Both the position numbers and the translations under genes were made by a program. DNA of 64,000 bases. It comes from Legionella sainthelensi. Its GTDB lineage: Bacteria > Pseudomonadota > Gammaproteobacteria > Legionellales > Legionellaceae. Each line of letters opens with the position of its first letter. Position 1 is the first letter of the stretch. Where the stretch lies: assembly GCF_900637685.1 (NCBI RefSeq), contig NZ_LR134388.1:1375501-1439500 (forward strand). Reading direction: 5' to 3'. The notes below the pieces were generated by a model. That model did not search any database and was not told the origin of the DNA. It saw only the letters and a list, made by a program, of their open reading frames with translations. Positions 6,900 through 16,444 of the stretch are shown here, in pieces.

Positions 6900-9800
6900 T
6901 TATTTATGACGGCGACGTCTGTGTTCTTCATCATCTCCTAGATGAGGTTCAGGATGCTTGTCTTTTTGTTTACCACTATCTTTAAATATTGTAAATTGAG
7001 TTCCTTTTTTAATGGAGGGAACGTCTTCTTCATATCGAATTTTGAGAAATCCCATTTCTTCTAATTTCTCATGGTACGACTCATCTATTTTATCTTGAGG
7101 TAGCATATATAGATCCTTTGAGCGAGTAGCAGTGACATCTATATTTGCTTTGGCTAAAAACTCACTAAATAGCTTTTTATCATAAATGGTAATTGATCTT
7201 CTTCCTAAATCGGCAGTCATTATGCGTTTAGGGGTGACACCTTTAGGAACATTAGTATCAAAAAGAATAATCTCTGCATTTTTACCCATAGCTGCTTCTA
7301 AATCCTTAAAGAAATTTTTACTGACCTGTCTATGTTTTGATAAATTATAAGACGTAGGCACAAATCGTCCGTCGCCTTGACCGCGACTAAATGCACGCTC
7401 GACTGAGATTTCAGGGGGAACTGTTACAACTGTGAGTAATAGTTTACCCAAGTTGGCCATGCCAAGCTCCATGCGTTCCTTAGACATGTTAACTCCGTCA
7501 ATAAGGATATGTGGCCCAACACCTTTGTCCACTTTTTTCTGCAAACGGCTGTAAGCTAAATCGGTGAGTAATCCTGCCTCATGATTATTTAAGGTGCCAG
7601 AAAACTCACTACGCTCACCAGTGATAGATGAATGGCTTATCATAAGTCTATGGGTATCGGTATTCACTTTTACAGTATTATCCCACTCTATGTCTAAGTG
7701 TTCTTCAGCCATTGAGGAAACTGTTGCTACTGCTGAACCTTTACCACAAGCAGGCGCACCAGCCATCATGAATGTGACGCGATCTTCAGGATCAGGTATT
7801 TCTAAACGTTCGAAGCCACACTCATCAACGGCATCAGAAATAAGTGGCTCAACTTCTTGTGCAAAAAATTCATTACACATGTTTTGATAAGCGCGATCTG
7901 CAATTATTCTCTTTGCAATTTCTTCTATTGCTTGCTCCGGATCTCTTAGTATTATTTCTTCAGGATGCTTAGCATTAGGAATTAGGTTTTCTTTTCCATA
8001 ACGAGTAACGAGATCATCTTCTAATTCACTCTCTGGAATTTTTTTTGTTATATAACGTGTATGATTACCAAGAATATATTCACCACTTTTATATCTTTGT
8101 TTGATTGTGCTAAGAACTTCTGCGTATTGTTCCTTATATTCCCCCATCCCTCTGGATGCACTTTCAGCAAAAATTTTAGATTCATTAGTGAACTCTTCCT
8201 GTTTCTCGCTGAGCCATTTGTTAAATTTTACACCATAGACTTCCGAATTTTTTAGGGTTCGGTACACATCGCGTACTTTCTCCACAATATCTTCATCAGT
8301 GTCTGTTTTTAGTTCTGTTTCAGCATAAACGATGGTGTGAAATAAATTCAGACGAGTCATAGGATAGGTGATTAGCTTTTGAATATCAGGAGCTCCAATA
8401 GCACTTGCCAATTCAGCTACTTCATACCCGCCTCGTAAACAATGGTGTAAGTTAGTAAAATTAGCATCTTCTGGAATGACATATCTATCTTCGTCTTTAG
8501 TTTTTGTCCCCAGTGTTTCTAAATGTTGGCCTAATGTTACCGAAGGAACACTCCAGGCATTATCACAGGTGATTGTACGATAATCTTGCGGAAAGAATGA
8601 GGATTTATAATGACGCAACCAACGCTCCCATTCTTTATTTCTTCTTGTTGTCAGTTCTCTTATTGCAAGATTTGAATGTTCTTTTTTATTTATAACAATA
8701 TTCGTTGTGGGAACAACATCAAAATTAAAATAATTTCTTCGATCCATAGCAGGCATTGATTTAGGTGGAATTTTAGCTGCCATAAATACAAAATTAGCCA
8801 TTAAAGCAGAGGTTTTTCCACAGCCATCAGCAAGAAAGTGATCCGTTAAATTAACCCGGTATTCACACCAGGCTGCCAGTTCAATTGCGGCATTTTCTTT
8901 TTTCTTAGGATCCTTAATTTTTTTTACGCTCTCTAATCTGTTTAGAAATTGTCTCGAAAAATCTTCCAGTTGTAACTCTAAATCTTTAACACGTGTATAA
9001 ACCTTAAATTTTTCGCTGTCATGGGTTCGTTTCCAATCACCTTCCACAATTCCATTACCCATAATAGTGGCAATTTCACCTAAGAATTGCTTTACATCAT
9101 CAACTGACTTGAGTAGGTTTTCATCAGCCACTTTAAATGCTAGATTCATTGCTTGGTTATAATTGGTTTCAATTATCTGAACAATTTCTGCTCGCGTTTT
9201 AGTAACCAGGTTACGAACATCCAGACAAGCCATTTTTTCGTTTTCTTTTAAAGTCTCGATTTCACTGCTCGTTAATTGCAAATCTTCATAAACTTCCTTA
9301 CACAGAGGAGGCACTACACTTGGGTCTAAACCGTTCCTACTTAATTTAATCTGGAGACTTTCGGGAATACGACTTTCTGCCGCAGATACATCTATGGTTC
9401 CTGTAATTACAGTACGACTTAAAGCCCGCATATTATCAAGACCTATGCGTTTATATGATCCAAGCTCTCGAGTTTTCTCTATCAACGGTAACGTTTCATC
9501 AGCGCTAAGTTTTGTTGCCAGCAAGGCAAAGTTAGTCAGTAATACAGATAATTCAGTTTGTTTGTCATTTACCACAAGATCATGTCCATGGATGACTTCA
9601 TGATCAATGTATTTCGCCAATTCAAGAGCCTTTTTTATCTTTTCTTCTCTATCCACTGTATTATTGATATCGTAAATATATATCAGTAGCTGTGCCGAAA
9701 AATCAGATATGGCATCTGATTCCATTGACAAATCAATATCAATATTTGATGCAATTTCTTTAATTAATTGATGCATCGTTTCAGAATCATATATGAGTCC

Positions 9801-9950
9801 TTGGCTTATTGCCTCGGCTGCTTCATCGAGTTTATCCATTGCATTATTGAAGGTTTCTTTGTCTGTTAATGTATAACTTTGTCTACTATTCTCAAGAACA
9901 CTTTGCCAACCAGTCGATTTGAATCGTTCAATTTCTTCGCGAGCACGCAT
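6900..9950 (-). CDS. Large effector candidate with C-terminal zeta-toxin-like P-loop kinase domain
   Basis: This is a 1016-residue cytoplasmic protein. The C-terminal third (about 725-920) has a Walker A-like GAPACGKGS, a DTHR motif about 30 residues later, HILIDGV, an Arg-rich segment (ERAFSRGQGDGR) and a terminal LFDTNVP. This order fits zeta-toxin/AAA_33-type kinases. The N-terminal part holds two related helical segments: LxxxNFxLxA words occur near residues 130 and 390, the second preceded by DHFLADGCGKTSALM. The tail is hydrophilic and mixed acidic/basic. A PmrA-type element lies about 70 bases upstream. The same kinase-like domain ends the split protein at 40010-44235. The phosphoacceptor is unknown; zeta toxins phosphorylate UDP-GlcNAc. 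I consider it a likely Dot/Icm effector. Confidence 0.75.
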   Translation of the reverse strand: MRAREEIERFKSTGWQSVLENSRQSYTLTDKETFNNAMDKLDEAAEAISQGLIYDSETMHQLIKEIASNIDIDLSMESDAISDFSAQLLIYIYDINNTVDREEKIKKALELAKYIDHEVIHGHDLVVNDKQTELSVLLTNFALLATKLSADETLPLIEKTRELGSYKRIGLDNMRALSRTVITGTIDVSAAESRIPESLQIKLSRNGLDPSVVPPLCKEVYEDLQLTSSEIETLKENEKMACLDVRNLVTKTRAEIVQIIETNYNQAMNLAFKVADENLLKSVDDVKQFLGEIATIMGNGIVEGDWKRTHDSEKFKVYTRVKDLELQLEDFSRQFLNRLESVKKIKDPKKKENAAIELAAWCEYRVNLTDHFLADGCGKTSALMANFVFMAAKIPPKSMPAMDRRNYFNFDVVPTTNIVINKKEHSNLAIRELTTRRNKEWERWLRHYKSSFFPQDYRTITCDNAWSVPSVTLGQHLETLGTKTKDEDRYVIPEDANFTNLHHCLRGGYEVAELASAIGAPDIQKLITYPMTRLNLFHTIVYAETELKTDTDEDIVEKVRDVYRTLKNSEVYGVKFNKWLSEKQEEFTNESKIFAESASRGMGEYKEQYAEVLSTIKQRYKSGEYILGNHTRYITKKIPESELEDDLVTRYGKENLIPNAKHPEEIILRDPEQAIEEIAKRIIADRAYQNMCNEFFAQEVEPLISDAVDECGFERLEIPDPEDRVTFMMAGAPACGKGSAVATVSSMAEEHLDIEWDNTVKVNTDTHRLMISHSSITGERSEFSGTLNNHEAGLLTDLAYSRLQKKVDKGVGPHILIDGVNMSKERMELGMANLGKLLLTVVTVPPEISVERAFSRGQGDGRFVPTSYNLSKHRQVSKNFFKDLEAAMGKNAEIILFDTNVPKGVTPKRIMTADLGRRSITIYDKKLFSEFLAKANIDVTATRSKDLYMLPQDKIDESYHEKLEEMGFLKIRYEEDVPSIKKGTQFTIFKDSGKQKDKHPEPHLGDDEEHRRRRHK

Positions 9951-10016
9951 TATACTCTCCTATTTAGGATAGATGTAAAAATATATACAGGAAGTATAGC
10001 AAATGTTCTTTGATAT

Positions 10017-10036
10017 AAAATTAAGACAATATTAAC
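10017..10036 (-). promoter_or_regulatory. PmrA-type box upstream of the 1016-aa protein
   Basis: On the minus strand the sequence reads TTAATATTGTCTTAATTTT, that is TTAA-N7-TTAA with the TTAATATT half-site of the Legionella PmrA element. A TATACT -10-like hexamer lies about 22 bases downstream. PmrA is known to activate many Dot/Icm effector genes. Confidence 0.6.
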
Positions 10037-10231
10037 AAACACACTTTATATGATTGATCATTAATAATGATGCATTGAGAAATCAAAAAATGACTTAATG
10101 CATAGCAAAGCCTTCTTTAAACACGCTAAGAAAAGAAAAATTCGATGAGAAAACAAAAAATTGTCATTTGTATGAAGTCATATGAAGCATTTATTCTATT
10201 ATATTGATTCAATACGTCTCTTCAGCGACAT

Positions 10232-11092
10232 TTATGGAGTCACATTATCTATATGAGGGATCAGCTCTTTACAGTGTCTCATCATTCTTTGGTCTTCTGG
10301 AGGCAAGGTCCAATAATCTCCATATTGTTGAATGAGAAATGTTTCGGCATTTTTGGGAATATTAAATTCTTTAGTTTCAAATGTAATGCGTTGTAGGGGA
10401 TAAATTTCTTCATGTTTTATCAAATTACTCCCAACACAATTATAACCACGCCCTATATAAGGGCTTTTACTGGTGTTGGCTTGACAGATAATTCTATTTA
10501 GGAAAAATTCAAGCAAAGATTTAGGTAAAAAAGAGGCTATAGACTTATAAAGAGTTGGATAATGACCTATTTTTACCTTACTGTATTTCGTGCTTAACAA
10601 ACGCGAGATTTTTTTTGCATAAAATTTATAACGCTTGCGTTGTTTGGGATCTACAGGCATATTATCATAAACAAAAACATCAATAAAGATTCCTTGCACG
10701 TAAGGTTCATTACCTTTTTCATGTTTTTCAATAAAACGACTGAACCGATCTCTAATTTTTAACGGCGTGGCCATATTAAAATAACCAGGATCGCTGTGTA
10801 TTGTTTGGAGCCACATAAAGTCGGGAATTTCTGTAGGAGCAATACGTAAAAATTTTTCGTAGCTTGCGCGAGGCATGGCAATATCTACATCATCATCCCA
10901 TGGGATAAAACCTTGATGTCGTACAGCTCCTAGGAGGGTTCCTGCATCAAGCCAATAGTCCAAATTATGCTTAAGGCAAATAGAGTCAATGACCTCAAGC
11001 ATCGCGAGCATTTTTAATTGTGCTTGCCTTAATCGGCCATCACTAAATGCGGTATCTGCAGTATATGGATTTATTTGCTGTGCTAATGTCAT
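10232..11092 (-). CDS. LicD-family phosphotransferase
   Basis: This 286-residue protein has the LicD/fukutin nucleotidyltransferase-fold signature: YWLDAGTLLGAVRHQGFIPWDDDVDIAM (residues about 46-73), including the G(T/S)LLG motif and the metal-binding D-D-D/VDI triplet. A second cluster, GIFIDVFVYDN, follows. Family members transfer phosphocholine or other phospho-groups to surface glycans (LicD), and in eukaryotes ribitol-phosphate (fukutin/FKRP). No signal peptide or transmembrane segment is obvious. It is divergent from the uracil-DNA glycosylase gene and lies next to effector-like genes. It may modify LPS or capsule, or act on a host glycan; the sequence does not distinguish these. Confidence 0.85.
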   Translation of the reverse strand: MTLAQQINPYTADTAFSDGRLRQAQLKMLAMLEVIDSICLKHNLDYWLDAGTLLGAVRHQGFIPWDDDVDIAMPRASYEKFLRIAPTEIPDFMWLQTIHSDPGYFNMATPLKIRDRFSRFIEKHEKGNEPYVQGIFIDVFVYDNMPVDPKQRKRYKFYAKKISRLLSTKYSKVKIGHYPTLYKSIASFLPKSLLEFFLNRIICQANTSKSPYIGRGYNCVGSNLIKHEEIYPLQRITFETKEFNIPKNAETFLIQQYGDYWTLPPEDQRMMRHCKELIPHIDNVTP

Positions 11093-11349
11093 AAATTATT
11101 TTCTTCATTAACTTATGACAATATATTAACAAAATAATTTAAAATCATTAACAGAGAGTCATTAATAAATTTTATAACTTAAGGTACGACGAAGAGTAAT
11201 CATTGATTTATCGAAGATTAAACATGAAAATGCACTAAAACAAAGTGCTCTAGGATTTGTTGGCAATTCGTTTCGCTCATTTACGTTTTATGCTTAGGAA
11301 TCAATTACCAACAAATCTGAATGTAATTTTTATTGAAAATGGGTCATTT

Positions 11350-11985
11350 ATGTCCGATGAATTAAAACATTATTATCTGCAAGCTATGGGGATCGATCTT
11401 TGGAAACTGCGTCAATCTAACTCGTGTCAAAAAGACCTGTCCTCATTAGCAAAAGAAGTTGCATCATGTATACGATGTCCGCTACATAAGACGCGTACAC
11501 AAACAGTATTTTATCGCGGCGATGAGAAAGCCAAATTAATGATTATTGGCGAAGCCCCAGGTTTTTATGAAGATCAGCAGGGTTTGCCTTTTGTAGGGAA
11601 GGCTGGGGGGTTATTAAATCAAATGCTGCAAAGTGTTGAGATGGCTGAGAAGGATGTCTATATTGCTAATGTTTTAAAATGTAGACCTCCCAATAATCGT
11701 GATCCCCATCTGGATGAAATCGCTCAATGCAGTTCTTTTCTGGTTCGCCAAATTGAACTTATCAAACCCTATCTGATTTTGGCTTTAGGGCGTTTTGCGG
11801 GTCAATTTTTACTAAACAAGCCTCTTTCTTTGAAGCAACTGCGTAATACAATACATTATTATAATGATATCCCTTTTATAGTGAGTTACCATCCTGCATA
11901 TCTTTTGCGTAATCCTGCCGATAAGAAAAAAACATATACTGATTTGTTGACAGTAAAAAAATTGCTTACGGAAAAAATGGGCTGA
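11350..11985 (+). CDS. Family 4 uracil-DNA glycosylase (Fe-S)
   Basis: With ATG at 11350 the protein has 211 residues; an upstream extension to 11257 does not match the family. Motif 1 is GEAPGFYEDQQGLPFVGKAG (about 67-86), and HPAYLLR (about 187) is motif 2. Cys40, Cys43, Cys111 and Cys127 are positioned to ligate the 4Fe-4S cluster of family 4/5 enzymes. The enzyme excises uracil from DNA in base-excision repair. It is a single gene, divergent from licD. The Shine-Dalgarno is weak (AATGGG), so the start choice rests on homology and spacing. Confidence 0.9.
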   Translation: MSDELKHYYLQAMGIDLWKLRQSNSCQKDLSSLAKEVASCIRCPLHKTRTQTVFYRGDEKAKLMIIGEAPGFYEDQQGLPFVGKAGGLLNQMLQSVEMAEKDVYIANVLKCRPPNNRDPHLDEIAQCSSFLVRQIELIKPYLILALGRFAGQFLLNKPLSLKQLRNTIHYYNDIPFIVSYHPAYLLRNPADKKKTYTDLLTVKKLLTEKMG

Positions 11986-12103
11986 AGTACACGAACAAAC
12001 AGTTTTAAAAATAATTTTTTGATATAAAATTGGCTCATTTGTTTAAGTTACTCATATGCCTCATCGTAAACCTATTTTCAGGCATTAAGCAGGAGAAGTT
12101 ATA

Positions 12104-13015
12104 ATGTACGATAAACACAACCAATTTTTCCAAAATCAAAAAGAGAAATTAGCCTCAGAGATTCGTTTTTTTAATGTGACAAAAACGTCAACAGCTACCC
12201 ATGAATTGTATCGAGGTTTTGATAACCTTGCCTCTGTTATTTTTAGTTTCCCAACGTTACTTATAGGTATTTTTGGTAAAACTTATCCTGAAATGATTAC
12301 CATGGAACAGATTAAACTGCATAAATTAACTAATTTATCTAATGATTTTCACATGGTTAGTATGTCTGAAGACATCGAAGTTGCCTTTGATTGGGGAAAT
12401 GGGTGCTTTATTACAATTGATCCTATGCTTTTTCGAAGTTTTACTGTAGATGTTCATGAAACATATCGCAAAAATGATCTCAACCTTCCTGGTCGCATGG
12501 AACGTGAAAAAGAGCATGTAGCCTTAGTAGTTCCGTATTGCAGTATAAAAAAAGTAACGATTAACAATAAAGAAATAACTAATCCCTTTTATTTAGCAGT
12601 TTCTAATAATAATCAAGAGGCAATAAAAGCATTCAATGGTATTTACTGTCGCCTCGTTTCCCTTTTAAGAAATAAATATACCAAGGAGTTGGATGTTCAT
12701 GAAGAGAAATTAGCACTCCAAGAACATGTGACAGCGTATCTTCAGTTTTATGAGAAACACAGCGGAAGTGATAATCCCTTTAACAAAACTCACCAGGAAC
12801 TTGTGACGCTTTACCCTGAGTTTATGGAGTATTTTGTTCCATTAAATCCTCATCATCCAACATCCGACCCAATAAAAGATAAAGTGATAGCCTCTTCTGA
12901 CAATCTTTTTAAAGAACATTATTATACGAAATCAATTGATGCATCTTTTATACATAGAACTAAAGAGGCTACAACTTGTTATGATGATGATTGGGCGCGA
13001 CCATTTTATGAGTAA
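12104..13015 (+). CDS. ADP-ribosyltransferase-like effector candidate
   Basis: This is a 303-residue protein without signal peptide or membrane helices; AGGAGAAG precedes the ATG. Three spaced motifs resemble an R-S-E ADP-ribosyltransferase: ELYRGFDN (catalytic-type Arg near 38), HMVSMSEDIEVAF (STS-like Ser motif plus the usual Ala-Phe, near 85-97) followed by GCFITIDP, and REKEHVALVV with an E-x-E near 135-140. The remainder is helical and charged with an acidic/aromatic C-terminus (YDDDWARPFYE). Legionella effectors with mono-ADP-ribosyltransferase folds are known (SidE family), but this protein is much smaller and not visibly related. The assignment is by motif and needs a structure comparison. 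Confidence 0.6.
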   Translation: MYDKHNQFFQNQKEKLASEIRFFNVTKTSTATHELYRGFDNLASVIFSFPTLLIGIFGKTYPEMITMEQIKLHKLTNLSNDFHMVSMSEDIEVAFDWGNGCFITIDPMLFRSFTVDVHETYRKNDLNLPGRMEREKEHVALVVPYCSIKKVTINNKEITNPFYLAVSNNNQEAIKAFNGIYCRLVSLLRNKYTKELDVHEEKLALQEHVTAYLQFYEKHSGSDNPFNKTHQELVTLYPEFMEYFVPLNPHHPTSDPIKDKVIASSDNLFKEHYYTKSIDASFIHRTKEATTCYDDDWARPFYE

Positions 13016-13031
13016 GCAAAATATGGTTTTT

Positions 13032-13526
13032 TTAGTTCTCTTTCAAGAAAGAACCATGGGGCAATTTTTCGATGATTTCAGTTTTTAATTGAATCGCTAA
13101 CGTCACAATCGCACTTTCTACTTGTTCTGAAAGTATCGTGTCTAAGGTAATTGTATGAATTTCAATCCCATAAAATAATAAATGACTAGGTAACTCATTA
13201 AGTGCAGTCGCTATTTGTAGTGCTTGTAAAATATCTAGGTTATGAGTTGAGAATTTGGGAGCAGAACCAATAATGTCCTCTTTTGTAAACTGATGAATGG
13301 TTCCTAATGTACCACCTGATCTTACTGCGTCAATTAAAAAAACGGTGTCCGATTTTTTTATTAATTCAATAAGACGTATTCCTGGACGATCAACACTTTC
13401 AATACGTACGTATGCTGAGATGCTGGTACATACCGAAAGCTGTTGTTTCAATGCTTCTGCAACTTTCCATCCTGCTTGATCATCACCAAAAGGCGAGCCT
13501 ATACCCAAAACCTTTATAACATTCAT
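13032..13526 (-). CDS. NiFe-hydrogenase maturation endopeptidase
   Basis: This 164-residue protein belongs to the HycI/HupD/HoxW peptidase family, which removes the C-terminal extension of the hydrogenase large subunit after nickel insertion. Family hallmarks are the N-terminal VLGIGSPFGDDQAG (nickel-sensing acidic residue), FLIDAVRSGG, and a later STHNLD His. It overlaps the large-subunit gene by four bases (ATGA), indicating translational coupling. It is the last gene of the hydrogenase operon. The stop is only 16 bases from the convergent gene at 12104-13015. Confidence 0.9.
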   Translation of the reverse strand: MNVIKVLGIGSPFGDDQAGWKVAEALKQQLSVCTSISAYVRIESVDRPGIRLIELIKKSDTVFLIDAVRSGGTLGTIHQFTKEDIIGSAPKFSTHNLDILQALQIATALNELPSHLLFYGIEIHTITLDTILSEQVESAIVTLAIQLKTEIIEKLPHGSFLKEN

Positions 13527-14815
13527 TCTCGATTCACTTTAAGTGTTAGAAAATGAGTGGAGCATGAAATGCATGGATCATAATTGCGAATGATCATTTC
13601 ACTGTAAGAGCGTAATAAATCCTCATCTTTATCCAAGCCAAATTGATTCAAAGAAATACGTAAATCGTCTTCTATACGTGCTTGATTTTGACTTGTTGGG
13701 GGAACGATGCGTGCGTTTTTAACGTGTCCTTGTGTATCCAATTGGAAATGCTGCCATAAAGTTCCTCTTGGTGCCTCTGTGCACCCAAAGCCTTCTCCTG
13801 TACATGGGATGATTTTAGGATGCGCTTCTTTGGGAGTCTCATAGTGCTCTAAAATTCGAATGGCTTCTAAAATACAAAAATGAATTTCCACAGCTCGGGC
13901 AATAATACTGTAATACATATTATATGAAGGGAAACTAATTTTTAAATCCTGTAAAAGAAGATGGATTGAAACAGGTAAGTGGCCAAAAGAGTTATTGACG
14001 CGCGCGAGAGGGCCTACGAGATAAGGTTTATTTTGTAGCAAACAATGCAATGCAGTGGAATAGGGGACTTGTTTTTCTTTAAAATAATGATCAAACTCAT
14101 CAATGCTAATATTTAAACCATGATCAGATACAAGCCTTCCCTCATTGAAAGGGTATTCTGTGGGATGATACAGAGAGACACAAGTAAATTCATGGGTGTT
14201 ATCAGGAAAAGAAAATGTTGCCAGCCAGTGAATTAATGCCTCGCTATCTTCAACTCTTGCTTTTGCTTGGTCTAATAAAAGCTTGATTTCAGCCTGATTA
14301 GGCGCTTTATAAAATCCACCTACACAGGCGCCAACTGGATGTACGGAGCGGCCACCCAATAATTTAATTAAATCATTGCCAAAAGCTTGTAAGCGCATAC
14401 CACGTCTTACTTCTTCAGAGTAGCGTTTTGCCATTTCAGGCACTGACTTAAACCCTAAAAAGTCGGGTAATGCTAAAAAGTGTATGTGCATACTATGGCT
14501 TTCTAACCATTCACCGCAGTAAAAGAGCCGACGCATCTCCCGTACCCAAGGGGAGGGGGTTATTGCGAAACAATGTTCAATCGCTTGAGTTGATGTCATT
14601 TGATAAGCAACAGGGCATATACCACAAATGCGGGCGACTAAATCTAAAACATCTGTGTAACTTCTGCCTTCTAAAAATTTTTCAAACAATCTTGGGGGCT
14701 CATAAATTCTTAATTGTAAGGAGGTGATTTGTCGATTGCGAATTTCAAGCTCAAGGGCACCTTCACCTTCTACCCGTGCTAAAATAGGGACATTGATTGA
14801 AATCGTATTACTCAT
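13523..14815 (-). CDS. hydA: NiFe-hydrogenase large (alpha) subunit, group 3b
   Basis: This 430-residue catalytic subunit carries the nickel-iron site. The N-terminal ARICGICPVAYQ provides the first Cys pair, and the C-terminal NYDPCISCSTHF provides the second Cys pair plus the His at which the maturation protease cleaves, leaving a tail of about nine residues. GRSVHPVGACVGGF is also present. Length and sequence style match the alpha subunit of cytoplasmic bifunctional NADP-linked hydrogenases (sulfhydrogenases) rather than membrane uptake enzymes. It overlaps the delta-subunit gene by eight bases and the protease gene by four. Confidence 0.93.
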   Translation of the reverse strand: MSNTISINVPILARVEGEGALELEIRNRQITSLQLRIYEPPRLFEKFLEGRSYTDVLDLVARICGICPVAYQMTSTQAIEHCFAITPSPWVREMRRLFYCGEWLESHSMHIHFLALPDFLGFKSVPEMAKRYSEEVRRGMRLQAFGNDLIKLLGGRSVHPVGACVGGFYKAPNQAEIKLLLDQAKARVEDSEALIHWLATFSFPDNTHEFTCVSLYHPTEYPFNEGRLVSDHGLNISIDEFDHYFKEKQVPYSTALHCLLQNKPYLVGPLARVNNSFGHLPVSIHLLLQDLKISFPSYNMYYSIIARAVEIHFCILEAIRILEHYETPKEAHPKIIPCTGEGFGCTEAPRGTLWQHFQLDTQGHVKNARIVPPTSQNQARIEDDLRISLNQFGLDKDEDLLRSYSEMIIRNYDPCISCSTHFLTLKVNRE

Positions 14816-15593
14816 GATTGATTTTAATCCCCTTAAAATAATTTCCCGCTGCGTTAAATGCCGTTGCTTGATTGTTAATATGTAAAAATTTTTGTGCTAC
14901 AGTTTCTTTACTATAACCAAGCTGTACAAATCGATCTCCCAAAGATTGGGTGTTCAAATTTTCTTTTGGACCATAACAAGCATAACAACCTCGCCCCACT
15001 GATGGACAAAGTGAGCCGCATCCCATCTGTGTTACCGGTCCCATGCATGCTTGTTTTTTGGTTACTAAAACACAAACATTTCCTTTTCGTTTACACTCCA
15101 TGCATTCAGAGTCTTTTTTGATAAGCGGTGTAGCATTGGATAATAAAAAGCGGATTGCTTCCAATACTTGATTGCTATTTACGGGACAACCCCATAATTC
15201 CCAATCTACTCTAACATGATGAGAAATTGGTGTTGAGGTATTTAAGCTTTTTATATGTTTGGGGGATGCATAAATACTACTTATCCATTCTTTAGCGTCA
15301 ACACAATTGCGTAATGCTTGGATGCCACCTGCAGTGGCGCAGGCACCAATAGTAATCACATATTTACTGGTTTCGCGAATTTTTTTAATCCGTATCTCTT
15401 CCTCTGGAGTAGAAATACTGCCTTCAACAAAAGCAATATCTACTGGCCTATCAAGATTAACTGCTCCAGCTTCTGAAAAATGAACTATATCAACCAAAGC
15501 AGATAAACTCAGTAACGCTTCACCAGCATTTAAAAATGCCAATTGACATCCATCACAAGAGGTAAATTTATGTACTGCCAGACATGGCTTCAT
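14808..15593 (-). CDS. hydD: NiFe-hydrogenase small (delta) subunit
   Basis: This 261-residue iron-sulphur subunit relays electrons from the NiFe site. It has the proximal-cluster motif TSCDGCQLAFLN near residue 12, GACATAGG near residue 83, and a C-terminal cysteine-rich block including CMGPVTQMGCGSLCP and GCYACYG for further clusters. There is no Tat signal, as expected for a cytoplasmic group 3 enzyme. It overlaps the large-subunit gene by eight bases and lies five bases after the gamma subunit. Confidence 0.92.
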   Translation of the reverse strand: MKPCLAVHKFTSCDGCQLAFLNAGEALLSLSALVDIVHFSEAGAVNLDRPVDIAFVEGSISTPEEEIRIKKIRETSKYVITIGACATAGGIQALRNCVDAKEWISSIYASPKHIKSLNTSTPISHHVRVDWELWGCPVNSNQVLEAIRFLLSNATPLIKKDSECMECKRKGNVCVLVTKKQACMGPVTQMGCGSLCPSVGRGCYACYGPKENLNTQSLGDRFVQLGYSKETVAQKFLHINNQATAFNAAGNYFKGIKINHE

Positions 15594-15598
15594 ACTTA

Positions 15599-16444
15599 TT
15601 AAAATCCTGTTTCATTGAATAATTCTTTAATTTCGGAATAAGCAAATATGGGACCATCTTTACAGATAAAAAAACCTCCATATTGGCAATGACCACATTG
15701 TCCTATACCGCATTCCATGTTTCTCTCCATACTCAAATAAATATCGTGCTCAGAAATTCCTTTTTTAGTGAGTATCTTGACCGCTGTATTCATCATCATT
15801 TCAGGGCCACACATCATTACTACAGTATTTTCAGGAGTTAGGTTAATCTTATCAATCATATCTGTGATATACCCTATAGCCCATGGCCATTTGGGGCCTG
15901 CCTGATCTGCAGCAATATGAATTATAGTATTAGGTGATTGTTGCCAAATTTCATATTGTTTTCTGAAAATAAAATCATCACTGTGCTTTACCCCTTGTAA
16001 AATACTTAAATGGCCATAATTTTCCCTCCGGGCCAAGATATAGTGAATAATAGACACTGAAGGGGCGCATCCCAAGCCCCCTGTGAGGACTATAATGTTT
16101 TTTCCTTGTGCTTGTTCAAGAGGCCAGCCGCGACCGAAAGGGCCCCGTATCCCAATCCGATCTCCAGGCTGTAGTTTTTGTAATGCTTTAGTTACTCTCC
16201 CGATGGCGCGTATAGTATGGGTTAATGTTTCTTTTCTTTCAGGATCAGAGACAATGGAAATAGCGACTTCACCTACTCCGTAAAGATAAAGCATGTTAAA
16301 TTGCCCTGGGTAAAAGAGAAATTGATTATGAAGCTTTGGATCAAGAAAACGCAAATGTAGGCTAAAAATGGTGGCCGATTCTTGAGTTCGTTCTACAATA
16401 ATTGCTTCCAATGGTAAATAGGGATCATAAGGAGGGCTAATCAC
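15599..16444 (-). CDS. hydG: Hydrogenase gamma subunit, FAD/NAD(P)-binding
   Basis: This 281-residue ferredoxin-NADP reductase-type subunit has an FAD-binding RxxS-like segment (PGQFNMLYL...VAISIVSDP), an NAD(P)-binding [22 protein letters not shown], and a C-terminal 2Fe-2S motif [14 protein letters not shown]...C. It passes electrons between the NAD(P) pool and the beta/delta subunits. It overlaps the beta-subunit gene by eight bases. In group 3b enzymes this subunit and the beta subunit together give NADPH oxidation and S0/polysulphide reduction in some archaea; whether sulphur reduction occurs here cannot be read from sequence. Confidence 0.92.
   Translation of the reverse strand: MISPPYDPYLPLEAIIVERTQESATIFSLHLRFLDPKLHNQFLFYPGQFNMLYLYGVGEVAISIVSDPERKETLTHTIRAIGRVTKALQKLQPGDRIGIRGPFGRGWPLEQAQGKNIIVLTGGLGCAPSVSIIHYILARRENYGHLSILQGVKHSDDFIFRKQYEIWQQSPNTIIHIAADQAGPKWPWAIGYITDMIDKINLTPENTVVMMCGPEMMMNTAVKILTKKGISEHDIYLSMERNMECGIGQCGHCQYGGFFICKDGPIFAYSEIKELFNETGF

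Noticed and set aside
11093..11256. Possible PmrA site upstream of licD
   Set aside because: TTAA words occur but are 14 bases apart instead of seven.
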